Below are positions 1-8,519 of a stretch of 42,338 nucleotides of DNA, one piece after another. Both the position numbers and the translations under genes were made by a program. The first letter of the stretch is position 1. Each line of letters begins with the position of its first letter. The stretch is from Oscillospiraceae bacterium (lineage in GTDB: Bacteria > Bacillota > Clostridia > Oscillospirales > Ruminococcaceae), in the NCBI GenBank assembly GCA_028692035.1, contig JAQUYD010000017.1:1-42338 (forward strand), read 5' to 3'. Under the pieces are notes generated by a model, which worked only from the letters and a program-made list of their open reading frames with translations, searched no databases and was not told the DNA's origin.

Positions 1-2
1 CT

Positions 3-302
3 CTGATCTTGAACGGAGAAATGTGTGTCTGTGAAATTGAGGACTGTCTTGGCCTGACACAATCCAATGCTTCAAGGCATTTGACCACGTTGAAAAACGC
101 CGGAATACTATCAAGCAGCAAGCAGGCACAATGGGCATACTACAAAATGAATGAAGAATTTTGCAATGAAAACGGGGAGCTCATAAATTATTTGACAAAG
201 ATGCTTAAGTCCCTTTCAACGTACGAGTCCGACAACAGGAAAAGAGAAAAATGCAAACAATCAGATCTGTGCAATAAAATGAGGAGTGATTGCAATGAGT
301 AA
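3..302 (+). CDS. arsR: ArsR-family arsenic-responsive repressor, 5' end cut by the window
   Basis: The reading frame is open to the window edge, so the N-terminus is missing. The visible part has the metal-binding segment EMCVCEIEDCLG, which matches the ELCVC trivalent arsenic site of ArsR repressors. It is followed by the winged-helix recognition helix (SNASRHLTTLKNAGIL) and the wing. ArsR proteins bind their own promoter and release it when As(III) or Sb(III) binds the cysteine pair. The C-terminal tail is lysine and cysteine rich. The stop codon overlaps the start of the acr3 gene by 8 bases, so the two are co-transcribed and probably translationally coupled. Family assignment is secure; only the missing N-terminus is uncertain. 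Confidence 0.92.
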   Translation: MILNGEMCVCEIEDCLGLTQSNASRHLTTLKNAGILSSSKQAQWAYYKMNEEFCNENGELINYLTKMLKSLSTYESDNRKREKCKQSDLCNKMRSDCNE

Positions 303-1359
303 AGAAAAAAGCACGGGAATTGGCTTCTTTCAGAAGTATTTAACCATATGGGTAATTCTTTGCATGGCGGCCGGTGTTTTAATCGGCCGGTTTTTACCAT
401 CAATACCGGCTTTCCTGAATCAATTTGAGTATGCGAAGGTTTCGATACCGGTAGCGATTTTAATCTGGGTAATGATTTATCCAATGATGATGAAGGTTGA
501 CTTTCAAAGCATCAAAAACGTCGGGAAAAATCCCAAGGGCTTATATGTGACTTGGATTACAAACTGGCTGATCAAGCCTTTTACCATGTATGCCTTGGCA
601 TCATTTTTCCTTTATGTCGTATTTAAAGGCTTCATTCCGCCGGATTTGGCAAAACAATATCTCGCCGGAGCCATCCTGCTTGGCGCTGCTCCCTGTACAG
701 CCATGGTCTTTGTCTGGAGTCTTCTGACCAAGGGAAACCCCGCCTACACAGTCGTGCAGGTTGCGACAAATGACCTGATCATACTGGTCGCCTTTGTTCC
801 AATCGTGAAATTCCTGCTGGGTGTCAGCAAAGTCTCTGTTCCCTGGGATACTTTGATTTTATCCGTTGTGCTCTTTGTTGTCATTCCGCTGGCGGGTGGT
901 ATTCTGACAAGGTTATTCGTAACCAAAAAGAGAGGCTTGGAATATTTCGAGAAGCAGTTTTTACCTAAGTTTGATGGTGTAACGACCGTCGGTCTATTAC
1001 TCACTTTAATACTTCTGTTTGCATTCCAAGGGGACATTATCGTAAGTAATCCGCTTCATATTATCCTGATTGCCATACCCTTAACGATTCAAACATTTCT
1101 GATCTTCTTTATTGCATATCTGCCTTGCAAGTGGCTGAAATTATCCCATGACATCGCCGCGCCCGCGGGTATGATCGGCGCTTCCAACTTTTTTGAGCTT
1201 GCAGTTGCTGTGGCAATCGCACTGTTCGGCACCACCTCTCCAGCGGCGCTTGCCACTACCGTCGGCGTATTAACCGAGGTGCCCGTTATGCTGATTCTTG
1301 TGAAAATTGCAAATAAGACTGCTCATTGGTTTCCGTCACCGAAGACCGATGACAAATAA
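295..1359 (+). CDS. acr3: Arsenite efflux permease of the ACR3 family
   Basis: A 354-residue membrane protein with about ten hydrophobic segments that exports As(OH)3 from the cytoplasm using the membrane potential. The ACR3 signature GAAPCTAMVFVWS around residues 125-137 contains the conserved cysteine needed for arsenite transport, and the length is normal for the family. ATG at 295 is chosen because a GAGGAG ribosome site (281-286) precedes it at 8 bases; an upstream GTG at 286 overlaps that site. It follows arsR with an overlap and is followed 19 bases later by a remnant of arsD, the usual arsR-acr3-arsD order of Firmicutes. Expression is expected to be controlled by ArsR. Confidence 0.94.
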   Translation: MSKEKSTGIGFFQKYLTIWVILCMAAGVLIGRFLPSIPAFLNQFEYAKVSIPVAILIWVMIYPMMMKVDFQSIKNVGKNPKGLYVTWITNWLIKPFTMYALASFFLYVVFKGFIPPDLAKQYLAGAILLGAAPCTAMVFVWSLLTKGNPAYTVVQVATNDLIILVAFVPIVKFLLGVSKVSVPWDTLILSVVLFVVIPLAGGILTRLFVTKKRGLEYFEKQFLPKFDGVTTVGLLLTLILLFAFQGDIIVSNPLHIILIAIPLTIQTFLIFFIAYLPCKWLKLSHDIAAPAGMIGASNFFELAVAVAIALFGTTSPAALATTVGVLTEVPVMLILVKIANKTAHWFPSPKTDDK

Positions 1360-1378
1360 TTATAAGGAGATGTTCTAT

Positions 1379-1492
1379 ATGAAAAAAATGATTATTTATG
1401 AGCCAGCCATGTGCTGCTCAACAGGACTTTGCGGAGTAGGTGTTGATCCGGAACTACTCAGGATATCAAGCGGCTCAATTAACAACTTATAG
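1379..1492 (+). pseudogene. arsD: Truncated ArsD metallochaperone (N-terminal ~30 residues only)
   Basis: The frame opens with MKKMIIYEPAMCCSTGLCG, the hallmark ArsD N-terminus with the vicinal cysteine pair (CC) and the third metal-binding cysteine. An AAGGAGA ribosome site lies at 1363-1369. Similarity continues to about DPELLRIS (codon 28-30) and then stops; the frame closes at 1492 after a few unrelated residues. ArsD normally has about 110-120 residues and passes As(III) to the ArsA ATPase; no arsA is present. From about 1463 the DNA belongs to the minus-strand gene at 1396-1971, so the two genes are joined tail to tail with both 3' ends lost. The fragment is unlikely to function. Confidence 0.85.
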
Positions 1493-1971
1493 TCGCCGTT
1501 GATTAGGACGTTGTAATTCATACCTGTTTCTTCTGCGATCCGCTTAACCACATATTCAGAACAGAAATATCGCTTTATTGCGTCAATGTTGGTTGAACCG
1601 TTTGAGCCTATAATTCGTGGAATGGTTTGCCCTGGATTCTTATAACTGTATCCTCCTTGATATGCCTGTAGAGAAGTGCCATTATTATATTGCAATTTAC
1701 TCACTTTTCCGAAATGATAGATACTCGATGATGGAGCAATATTTGTTAGGTCAATCGGGGTTGTCACAGCGGCGTGGTCACTTGCCCTCACTACTGTCAC
1801 TCGAACTCCCTCATTGCCAGGATTCCAAAAATTCGAATTTGTGCCGGAACCCATTCCGTCACCGCCGCCGTCAATATTTCCACTTCCGCCTGTATCGGCA
1901 AACGCCGTGGTGGGGCAAAACAGACATAGAATAAGCAGCAAACTCAATGATATCTGAAAGAGTTTTTTCAT
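1396..1971 (-). CDS. Secreted protein of the Tad-like cluster, C-terminus replaced
   Basis: A 191-residue frame with a clear signal peptide (MKKLFQISLS, then a leucine-rich core, then AFA before DTGG), so it is exported. The mature N-terminus is Gly/Asp/Ser rich (about residues 27-45), followed by a compact segment ending at about INGDYKLLIEPL. I recognise this as the type of secreted protein often found beside Tad/DUF4320 genes in clostridial elements, but know no function. The last ~20 residues (ILSSSGSTPTPQ onward) are simply the antisense of the arsD fragment, so the natural C-terminus is gone. An AGGAGGAA ribosome site precedes the ATG. It is the last gene of the minus-strand Tad block, separated from the gene before it by a hairpin. 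Confidence 0.7.
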   Translation of the reverse strand: MKKLFQISLSLLLILCLFCPTTAFADTGGSGNIDGGGDGMGSGTNSNFWNPGNEGVRVTVVRASDHAAVTTPIDLTNIAPSSSIYHFGKVSKLQYNNGTSLQAYQGGYSYKNPGQTIPRIIGSNGSTNIDAIKRYFCSEYVVKRIAEETGMNYNVLINGDYKLLIEPLDILSSSGSTPTPQSPVEQHMAGS

Positions 1972-1990
1972 CTGTTCCTCCTTTCACAAA

Positions 1991-2021
1991 TAAAAAAGCA
2001 CGGTGTATTTCAACCGTGCTT
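1991..2021 (-). terminator. Hairpin terminator between the Tad block and the secreted-protein gene
   Basis: Stem AAGCACGGT (1996-2004) pairs with ACCGTGCTT (2013-2021) around an 8-base loop. On the minus strand it is followed by a run of T residues (1991-1996 read in reverse). It lies between the membrane-protein gene (stop at 2131) and the secreted-protein gene (start at 1971), so it probably ends or attenuates the main Tad transcript. Confidence 0.6.
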
Positions 2022-2130
2022 GAGAGAAAATTCCGTTCAGTCCATTGTTTATCTTTAGGAGGCGGATGTCTAACACGAAACAACCGCCTTGTTTTACAGG
2101 GATTTTTACACATTAGATATTCCTCCGCGT

Positions 2131-2601
2131 CTAATACGTTGAGATGATTTTCCGAATCTGCTCATAAAAGTCCTGCTCAGTTGACTCTACCCCAAGAGTT
2201 TCACCGCCAAACCGACGTAAAATTTCGGCTTCAGCCCTGCCTGAGATTGCGGCAAAACTGCTTTCACGAAGCTTTTGAATAAATCGGTTGTCAATCACTT
2301 CTTGCCGGGGTTGCAATGACAGCCTGTCCCTCAGTTTGCGGTTTTCCTCTTTTATCTCCTCAAATTCCAGCAGCTGCAGGATGAGATTTTCTTTATCCTT
2401 TTTCAATCGCCGGACTTCAGCACGCAGAAGCTTAACTGCATCCATGTTTTCAACAGGAACGGGCTGCTGCTGTGATTGCACTAAAATAGGTAGGACTGAC
2501 AACGCCAGCGCCAGCACCATTGCGACAGCCAGCACCAGCACGACCACGTCGATGTATCCCTCGCCGCGGTTGGATTTCAGGATTTTCAGCACGCTCGTCA
2601 C
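2131..2601 (-). CDS. Single-pass membrane protein with DUF4320-like N-terminus and coiled coil
   Basis: A 156-residue protein. Residues 1-45 (SNRGEGYIDVVVLVLAVAM and the hydrophobic stretch after it) resemble the prepilin-like/TadE-type start of DUF4320 proteins found in clostridial Tad clusters. From about residue 50 it no longer looks like that family: residues 55-100 are a strongly charged coiled coil (LRAEVRRLKKDKENLILQLL), and the C-terminal 50 residues are an unrecognised globular segment. It is in line with tadC (stop of tadC at 2608, 6 bases upstream) and is probably a pilus or secretion-apparatus component. It may be a natural fusion or a swap of the C-terminal domain. Function unknown. 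Confidence 0.7.
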   Translation of the reverse strand: MTSVLKILKSNRGEGYIDVVVLVLAVAMVLALALSVLPILVQSQQQPVPVENMDAVKLLRAEVRRLKKDKENLILQLLEFEEIKEENRKLRDRLSLQPRQEVIDNRFIQKLRESSFAAISGRAEAEILRRFGGETLGVESTEQDFYEQIRKIISTY

Positions 2602-2607
2602 CTCCTT

Positions 2608-3480
2608 CTAAAACAGACTGCCCAGCGAGTTGAGGATTTCAAAAACGATAATGACGATGTAGGTCAGCATGAAGCAGCCCAGCATTAAGAGCGAGAACAC
2701 ACGGATTTTAGGCGGTATCTTCGCCGCCTCCACCTTGAGCTTTTGAAGCTCCTGCTGCTTGAGGTCATGCGCCAGCATCTGAAAATACATCCTGCCATCG
2801 TCACCGTGCAGAACACCGGTCAACCCACGCATAATGTCGGACAGCGTTGCCGAGCCGACTCGTCTGGAGATGCGGTTGATGGCGGTTTCGTAGCTGGATG
2901 AGCGCATATCCGCTGTGAGAATGTCCAGCTCAGCAGCAAGCGCGGCACACGCGTGGCTTTTGTAGTTTTCCAGCATGGTCAGCACGTCGCGGCTGGACTG
3001 AAGCTCCTGCTCCAGCGTGGCGACAAAGCGCGGAAGCTCGGCTTCGATCTCGCCACGGTGCTTTTCGCTGCCTTCACGCACCTTTTTGGATTCACGGAAA
3101 TAGAGCGCAACCGCCAGTAAGATGAAAACCGGCGCGAGGAGCGGAATGACGGGCAGGCAGAGTAATGCGCCGATGACCGCAAGCCCCGGCTTGAGGAAGG
3201 TGTACGCTGTGAACGCTTCCGGGGTCATGTCGATTCCAGCAGATGCAAGGTCAACGGACAAAATGCTCTTTTTATACTCGTCCATGCGGATGTGTTTTGA
3301 GAGCTTTCCCGCCCACGCATGGAGGAGGACTTCAAGGCTGTCCGCTTTCCTGCGGTCACGGCGCACTGCCGTCAGCATAGCCTTTTCCATCACCAGCTTC
3401 GGGAGTTTTAGGCGGTCGGACGCAATCAGGAACAGCCCGGCCGCAAGGAAAATGCCAAATGAAATTGTGAGCAGTTCCAT
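2608..3480 (-). CDS. tadC: TadC-like type II secretion system F-domain membrane protein
   Basis: A 290-residue inner-membrane platform protein. It has an N-terminal membrane segment (residues 1-20), a central hydrophobic pair (about 95-125), a cytoplasmic helical region with the T2SSF pattern (ELPRFVATLEQELQSSRDV, then RMYFQMLAHDLKQQELQKL) and a C-terminal membrane segment ending ILNSLGSLF. In Tad/Flp systems TadB and TadC form the membrane platform turned by the TadA ATPase. It starts 3 bases after the stop of the TadB gene and is followed closely by the DUF4320-like gene, so it is part of one operon. Assignment as C rather than B rests on gene order. Confidence 0.82.
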   Translation of the reverse strand: MELLTISFGIFLAAGLFLIASDRLKLPKLVMEKAMLTAVRRDRRKADSLEVLLHAWAGKLSKHIRMDEYKKSILSVDLASAGIDMTPEAFTAYTFLKPGLAVIGALLCLPVIPLLAPVFILLAVALYFRESKKVREGSEKHRGEIEAELPRFVATLEQELQSSRDVLTMLENYKSHACAALAAELDILTADMRSSSYETAINRISRRVGSATLSDIMRGLTGVLHGDDGRMYFQMLAHDLKQQELQKLKVEAAKIPPKIRVFSLLMLGCFMLTYIVIIVFEILNSLGSLF

Positions 3481-3483
3481 GCG

Positions 3484-4413
3484 TCACCTCCTATATTCGA
3501 TCGGCTGCGTTAGCTTCATGACCTTTGCCGCCGAGAGAAAAACAACCGCCGCGCAGATGGCGAGGACAGCTTGACCAGGGATCGTGTGCATCAGGGTGTG
3601 GTACCAGTCGGCGTTGATGAGCCGCATGAGCGGCACGTTGCCCCCAACAAGAATGACCATTGTGATAAACTCCTTGCGCGGGGCGAATACGAGGGTTTCC
3701 AGCTCTGCGTTCACAATCCGCATATCCGAGAGCTTTGCCACAATGGGATTCAGCGTGCTTTTGAGAGAGCGGTCATGCTGGCAGGCGGAGAGCGCCTCGC
3801 ACCACTCGCGGAATACCTCGTTGTCAATGGCCGGCATCATGGCGCGGATCGCCGCATCCACATCCGGGTCAATACACTTGATGCGCGTGAGAAAGGTCTG
3901 GAACACGCCCTGCACAGGCGGACGGAGATATTCAAGGTTTTCCTCCACCGCCGTCTGGATGTCCTCTGTGCGGAGGTATGCCGTAGTAATGATAGAAAGC
4001 GCCGTTTCCAGCTCTGCCGTCACTGCCTTTTTATAATTGTGGGCGGTCAGCTTGACGCTCCAGAACGGGAGCAGCATCATACCCACCGCCAGCACCGGCA
4101 CCAGAAAGAAGTTGCCCATGACGATGGAAATCGACGCGCCGATGGCGAAAAGCAGAAGGGAAACTGCGCAGAGCATGGGAAAGCGGTGGCTTTTGCCGGT
4201 GACCTCCAGCACCGCCTGCACCTCGTCGATCTCGCGGCGTAGAAAGCTCTTTTTTTTCCTGCCGGTGTCCTCGCCGATCTCATCACGGATGCTGTGGGGC
4301 TTGGCGGTGAGACGTTTGAAGATATCTGTGGTCAGTTCCATCGGGGATAATCGTAGCAAAATGAAAGCGCCGGCAATCAAACCGACGCAGGCAATCAGAA
4401 GAAGCGTATTCAT
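3484..4413 (-). CDS. tadB: TadB-like type II secretion system F-domain membrane protein
   Basis: A 309-residue membrane protein with an N-terminal membrane segment (residues 1-22), a central hydrophobic pair (about 82-115), a helical cytoplasmic domain with the T2SSF-like segment (ELETALSIITTAYLRTEDIQ), and a C-terminal hydrophobic segment (AVLAICAAVVFLSAA). It is the partner of TadC in the membrane platform of a Tad/Flp pilus or related secretion machine. Its start overlaps the tadA stop by 4 bases (4410-4413), and tadC follows after 3 bases. The residues RLSPMELTTDIFKRL near the N-terminus are typical of clostridial TadB proteins. Confidence 0.82.
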   Translation of the reverse strand: MNTLLLIACVGLIAGAFILLRLSPMELTTDIFKRLTAKPHSIRDEIGEDTGRKKKSFLRREIDEVQAVLEVTGKSHRFPMLCAVSLLLFAIGASISIVMGNFFLVPVLAVGMMLLPFWSVKLTAHNYKKAVTAELETALSIITTAYLRTEDIQTAVEENLEYLRPPVQGVFQTFLTRIKCIDPDVDAAIRAMMPAIDNEVFREWCEALSACQHDRSLKSTLNPIVAKLSDMRIVNAELETLVFAPRKEFITMVILVGGNVPLMRLINADWYHTLMHTIPGQAVLAICAAVVFLSAAKVMKLTQPIEYRR

Positions 4414-5759
4414 ACGGCGACGGCCTCCGCTTCCACGAATTGAGCCAGCTTTTCCGAGGGCATTCCGTTCTCTACCAGCCGTTTTTGCAGACTGCGAGAC
4501 GGGTTACATATCGCCTCATGGTGTCCGCTGATGACGGTCTTGTCGCCGTCCATGTGGTTTTCATCAATGACATAGCGGTAAAGCGTGTTATAGCGGCGCG
4601 TTCCATCCGGCAGAATTTCGCATTCAGTAATCTCCATCAGGCGGCGCTTTTTGTTCTCCAACTGCTTGCAGAATACGACGATTGGATATGCCTCCGTGAC
4701 ATAATCCATCAGCGTCTGATCGGACATATCCACCGCGCGCTTGCACAGGGAGACCATGCGGCGATAGGTCGCTTCACAGGAATTGGAGTGGATGGTAGTC
4801 AGCACCGCAACGCCGGTTCGCGCCGCCTCCTGCGCGGCGTTGGCTTCAGCTCCGCGCATTTCTCCGACAAACACAAGGTCGGGATTGAATCGGAGCGAGA
4901 TGTCCAAAAGACTAATCTGCGTAATGCACTGACGCTCATTTTCGCTGTCGCGGGTGAGCGTATGCACCACAGAGTTTACCACCTGACCGTTCTTTTCCCG
5001 GACGAGGTCAACCTCGCGGGAGCCGCTTTCGATGGTGAAAACGCGCTTGTTGTCGGGGATGGTAGTCAGAAGCCAGCCTGCCACGGTGGTTTTGCCGGAG
5101 CTTGTCGCACCGGCGACGCAGATGGAAATGCCATAGCGCAGGCACAGGGAGAGAAAGTCCAGCATATCGTCGGTGGCTGTGCCACCGCTTACAAAATCCG
5201 CTTTCTGCATGGACTGCGGGTTGACGATACGGATGGAGGCGGCAACGCCCACGTCCTCATCCACCACCGGCGACTTCATGGCGGCGATGCGGATGTTTTT
5301 GGAGAGATGGCCAGTCACCACGGGATTGGAGTTGTCCAGCACGGTCCCGCTGATGTGAAGCATACGTCGGATCATGGCGACGGCGTGTTCGGGACTTTCA
5401 AAATGCTCCTTGAGCTTTTCCGTCAGGCCACCGGAATACTGAATTTCAATGTCGCACCACGAGTTCACGTCGATTTCCTCCACGCCGCTGCCATAGATGT
5501 ATTTCGTGAGAAATCCGAACTCTGCCATCTCCGTGTACAGCGCGTCTACCAATTCATCGGAGCTCATGCCGATAACGGCAAGACGATGATCCTGCAAATA
5601 TTTGAGAACATAGCGTTTGACCTGTGCCTTGGATTCCTCACCGCCTTGGGCAATCAGGCTGGAATATTCGGCAGAAATGAACTCCTGCACCTCGCGCAGA
5701 ATGGAGGAGAAGTCGCGTCCCTCTGCACTCGGCTTTGTAAAGAGGTCATGGGTTTTCAT
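4410..5759 (-). CDS. tadA: TadA/CpaF-family secretion ATPase
   Basis: A 449-residue VirB11/CpaF-type AAA ATPase that powers pilus assembly or secretion. The Walker A motif GATSSGKTT is at about residues 217-225, the Walker B segment LVFVGEMRGAEA at about 294-305, and the conserved histidine segment TTIHSNS lies about 20 residues later. The N-terminal domain (about 1-120) has the expected helical character. The length matches CpaF. Start and stop overlap the neighbouring tadZ and tadB genes by 4 bases each, which shows tight translational coupling within one operon. No degeneration is visible. Confidence 0.93.
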   Translation of the reverse strand: MKTHDLFTKPSAEGRDFSSILREVQEFISAEYSSLIAQGGEESKAQVKRYVLKYLQDHRLAVIGMSSDELVDALYTEMAEFGFLTKYIYGSGVEEIDVNSWCDIEIQYSGGLTEKLKEHFESPEHAVAMIRRMLHISGTVLDNSNPVVTGHLSKNIRIAAMKSPVVDEDVGVAASIRIVNPQSMQKADFVSGGTATDDMLDFLSLCLRYGISICVAGATSSGKTTVAGWLLTTIPDNKRVFTIESGSREVDLVREKNGQVVNSVVHTLTRDSENERQCITQISLLDISLRFNPDLVFVGEMRGAEANAAQEAARTGVAVLTTIHSNSCEATYRRMVSLCKRAVDMSDQTLMDYVTEAYPIVVFCKQLENKKRRLMEITECEILPDGTRRYNTLYRYVIDENHMDGDKTVISGHHEAICNPSRSLQKRLVENGMPSEKLAQFVEAEAVAV

Positions 5760-6556
5760 ACGCCAAACACCTCCTTGGAGATTCTTGCAATTTCCTTCTG
5801 GAATGCCTTTCCGTCCTTCAGGCAGAGGTCGGCGAGGAGATCTTGCGCGAGGAACTGTTCCTCCAGCTCATAGGAATACGGAAGCCGGAATGCCATGCCG
5901 CCAAGCTGTTCCACCGCCTGATTGGGCTTGAGATTGGAGCCGACCTTATACAGCTTGTCCGCATCCGACAGATTGCCCTGCACGAGCGGGAGCTGGGAGT
6001 CAAAATAGCTGGCAGATTTTGCATCGGCATTGATGAGTCGCAGAACGCTGTCTGCTTCCATGATCGACACAGCGGAGAGAATATCCGAGGCAATGTAACT
6101 GCCGCAGTCGATGATGACATACGGCGTCAGCTCCCGCAGCGAAGCAATCAGCTCCGTGACCTGCTGCTGGTCGCAGGGCGGATAGCTGTATTCGTTTTCG
6201 CCCGACTTGAGACCCAGCAGAATGAGGTGTGGATTTTTCTTCAGCGTCACGCAGTTGTTCTTGACCAGCGGCTCCGTCACATGGGCGGCGGCGAGAATAC
6301 TGCCGAGGGAGCGGTCACACTCCAGCGCGGAGGACGGGCAGACGCAGTGGAGCATAGGCGCGGTCATGTCCGCAAACACCAGCGCCACGTTTTTCTTGTG
6401 GTCGGCAAGGTGCTTTGCCAGCTTCACCGCCACTGTCGTTTTGCCGCTGCCGGGTGAGCCCCAGACAGCAAGAACGCCGGAGCAGTCAGATGTTGACGGC
6501 TCCGGCGTATCCTCGTCGGGTTTTCGTTTGAAAATAGAGTTTTTTATGAAATTCAT
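5756..6556 (-). CDS. tadZ: TadZ/CpaE-like MinD-type ATPase
   Basis: A 266-residue P-loop protein of the SIMIBI/MinD class. The deviant Walker A motif WGSPGSGKTT lies at about residues 32-41, followed by a helix and the segment VALVFADMTAPML. A switch-like YVIIDCGSYI segment is near residue 150. TadZ/CpaE proteins position the Tad machine at a cell pole or site. The N-terminal 20 residues (KRKPDEDTPEPSTSD) are an acidic linker in place of a receiver-like domain, so this is the short form. Its ATG overlaps the stop of the upstream CpaB-like remnant (ATGA), and its own stop overlaps tadA. Confidence 0.85.
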   Translation of the reverse strand: MNFIKNSIFKRKPDEDTPEPSTSDCSGVLAVWGSPGSGKTTVAVKLAKHLADHKKNVALVFADMTAPMLHCVCPSSALECDRSLGSILAAAHVTEPLVKNNCVTLKKNPHLILLGLKSGENEYSYPPCDQQQVTELIASLRELTPYVIIDCGSYIASDILSAVSIMEADSVLRLINADAKSASYFDSQLPLVQGNLSDADKLYKVGSNLKPNQAVEQLGGMAFRLPYSYELEEQFLAQDLLADLCLKDGKAFQKEIARISKEVFGV

Positions 6557-6790
6557 TCTGCCGCCTCACTTTCGGCGGGGGCGGACTCTGTTTCCACGTC
6601 AGGCTCGGCATAGAGAGCGGTAATCAGGTCATCCTGTGCCGCAACGAATTCGGCGGCGGTATCCGCATCGCCGCGATACACCAGCGCCAGATGCAGCTTG
6701 CTGTCCAGCTCCAGCTCTGCCAGCACGCGCGCCTGTTCTGGGGATACGAGGAAGGTCACCGTAGACGGCAACTCCTTTTCGTCCTCATTG
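6553..6790 (-). pseudogene. cpaB: C-terminal remnant of a CpaB/RcpC-like SAF-domain protein
   Basis: Only about 75 codons remain. The segment LPSTVTFLVSPEQARVLAE followed by KLHLALVYRG is typical of the end of CpaB/RcpC proteins, periplasm-facing partners of Tad secretins, and is followed by an acidic tail ending ESEAAE. The stop overlaps the tadZ start (ATGA), which is the expected operon position. To the right of about 6790 the frame runs through antisense of the recombinase, so the first two-thirds of the gene, with its membrane anchor and promoter, are missing. The Tad operon below it therefore has no visible native promoter. The exact break lies between about 6772 and 6800. Confidence 0.72.
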
Positions 6791-6795
6791 CCAAG

Positions 6796-8304
6796 CGTCG
6801 CACTGCTGGATATGCCCGCGTTTCTACGGACAGCGACGAGCAGTTTACCAGCTATGAAGCACAAATCGACTATTACACGAAATTCATACAGGCTCGTGAT
6901 GACTGGGAGTTCGTCAAGGTTTACACTGACGAAGGCATCTCGGCCACGAACACCAAGCACCGCGACGGCTTCAAGCAAATGGTGCGGGACGCGCTGAATG
7001 GCAAAATAGACCTCATCGTCACCAAGTCCGTCAGCCGTTTTGCCCGCAATACCGTGGACAGTCTGACGACCGTCCGCAAGTTGAAGGAGCACGGCACGGA
7101 GATTTATTTTGAAAAAGAAAATATATACACCTTCGACAGCAAGGGTGAACTGCTCATCACAATAATGTCCAGCCTTGCGCAGGAAGAAAGTCGCTCCATT
7201 TCGGAGAACGTCACATGGGGTCAGCGGAAGCGGTTTGCCGACGGAAAGGTCAGTATGCCGTATAAACAGTTCCTCGGCTACGAAAAGGGCGATGACGGCA
7301 CCCCGGTTGTAAATGAAGAGGAAGCCGTCATTGTCCGGCTCATTTACCGGCTTTTCCTTGAGGGCAAGACTCCGGCAGGGATTTGCCGCTACCTTGATGC
7401 ACAGGGTGTTCCCACGCCATCCGGCAAACAGAAGTGGAGCCAAACAACGGTGAACAGTATGCTCTCCAACGAAAAATACAAAGGCGACGCGCTTTTGCAG
7501 AAACGGTTTACAGTCGACTTTTTGATGAAAAAGATGAAGACCAACGAGGGTGAAGTTCCACAGTATTATGTGGAGCACAGCCACGAAGCCATTATTAGTC
7601 CCGTTGAATGGGACATGGTGCAGGCGGAAATCGCCCGCCGCAAGACGCTCGGCAGAGCCTACAGTGGTAACAGTATCTTCTCATCCAAGCTGGTCTGCGG
7701 CGACTGCGGCGGCTTCTTTGGGCAAAAGGTCTGGCATTCCACCGACGCTTATCGCAAGGTGATATGGCGCTGCAACAGCAAATTCAAAGGTGAAAATAAA
7801 TGTGCTACCCCACACCTCGACGTGGAAACCATACAGCAGAAATTTTTGATTGCCTACAACCGCCTTATGGAAAACAGGGATGGTATCGTCAGCGACTGTG
7901 AACTGATGCGCCGGACGCTTTCCGACTGCACGGCACTTGATACAGAAATCGACAGGCTGACGGAAGAAATCGAGGTGGTCGCCGAGATGGTTAAAGCCTG
8001 CGTCAAAGAGAACGCTTCGGCGGCGCAGTCTCAAGAGGACTACACGAAAAAATATAACGCGCTGGTGAAACGGTACGAGAAAGCCACCAAGTGGGTTGAC
8101 GAACTGAGCGCCAAGCGAACGCGAAAACAAGACCGCGACCGTGAGCTGCGACTTTTCATCGAGTCCATAAAAGAACAGCCCCTCGTTCTCGAAGAGTGGA
8201 ACGAAAGGCTGTGGGTGGGGCTGCTGGAAAAAGCTACGGTTTTCCATGATGGCAGAATGGTATTCGAGTTCAAAAACGGCACGTGGATTGAGGTTGAGCT
8301 GTAA
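6796..8304 (+). CDS. Serine recombinase, native 5' end missing
   Basis: A large serine recombinase of the clostridial type. The catalytic domain begins at once with KRRTAGYARVSTDSDEQ; the serine of YARVST is the nucleophile. Next come GISATNTKHRDGF, SVSRFARNT and LAQEESRSISENV, the recombinase DNA-binding domain, a zinc ribbon (CGDCGGFFG, then RCN and a later Cys), and a coiled-coil C-terminus. Relatives have about 25-35 residues before the KRR segment with their own start; here that part is replaced by antisense of the cpaB-like remnant. The only in-frame ATG upstream is at 6691 inside that remnant and has no clear ribosome site. Catalytic residues are intact, but translation is doubtful. 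No relaxase or partner follows it. Confidence 0.8.
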   Translation, partial: RRTAGYARVSTDSDEQFTSYEAQIDYYTKFIQARDDWEFVKVYTDEGISATNTKHRDGFKQMVRDALNGKIDLIVTKSVSRFARNTVDSLTTVRKLKEHGTEIYFEKENIYTFDSKGELLITIMSSLAQEESRSISENVTWGQRKRFADGKVSMPYKQFLGYEKGDDGTPVVNEEEAVIVRLIYRLFLEGKTPAGICRYLDAQGVPTPSGKQKWSQTTVNSMLSNEKYKGDALLQKRFTVDFLMKKMKTNEGEVPQYYVEHSHEAIISPVEWDMVQAEIARRKTLGRAYSGNSIFSSKLVCGDCGGFFGQKVWHSTDAYRKVIWRCNSKFKGENKCATPHLDVETIQQKFLIAYNRLMENRDGIVSDCELMRRTLSDCTALDTEIDRLTEEIEVVAEMVKACVKENASAAQSQEDYTKKYNALVKRYEKATKWVDELSAKRTRKQDRDRELRLFIESIKEQPLVLEEWNERLWVGLLEKATVFHDGRMVFEFKNGTWIEVEL

Positions 8305-8519
8305 GGCTTGACCTCTCTTTTTTGCCGTTTGCACCCCCCTAAATGAAAAAATGCACCCCCTCCGAGATTTTGCACCCACCCCACAGGAATAGTTCTGCGA
8401 AGGTATGGAAAAGAGCAAAATTGCTCGGAGAAAAGGTGCGTTTTTCGTGTTTGGATAGCGGTGGCATAAGTCCAGAAATGCAAAAAAGCCCGTAAATACA
8501 GACTTTTCGGGCATAAAAT

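Noticed and set aside
4440-5873. 477-residue plus-strand frame opposite tadA
   Set aside because: It is the mirror of a conserved ATPase with all motifs in the minus frame and has no recognisable features.
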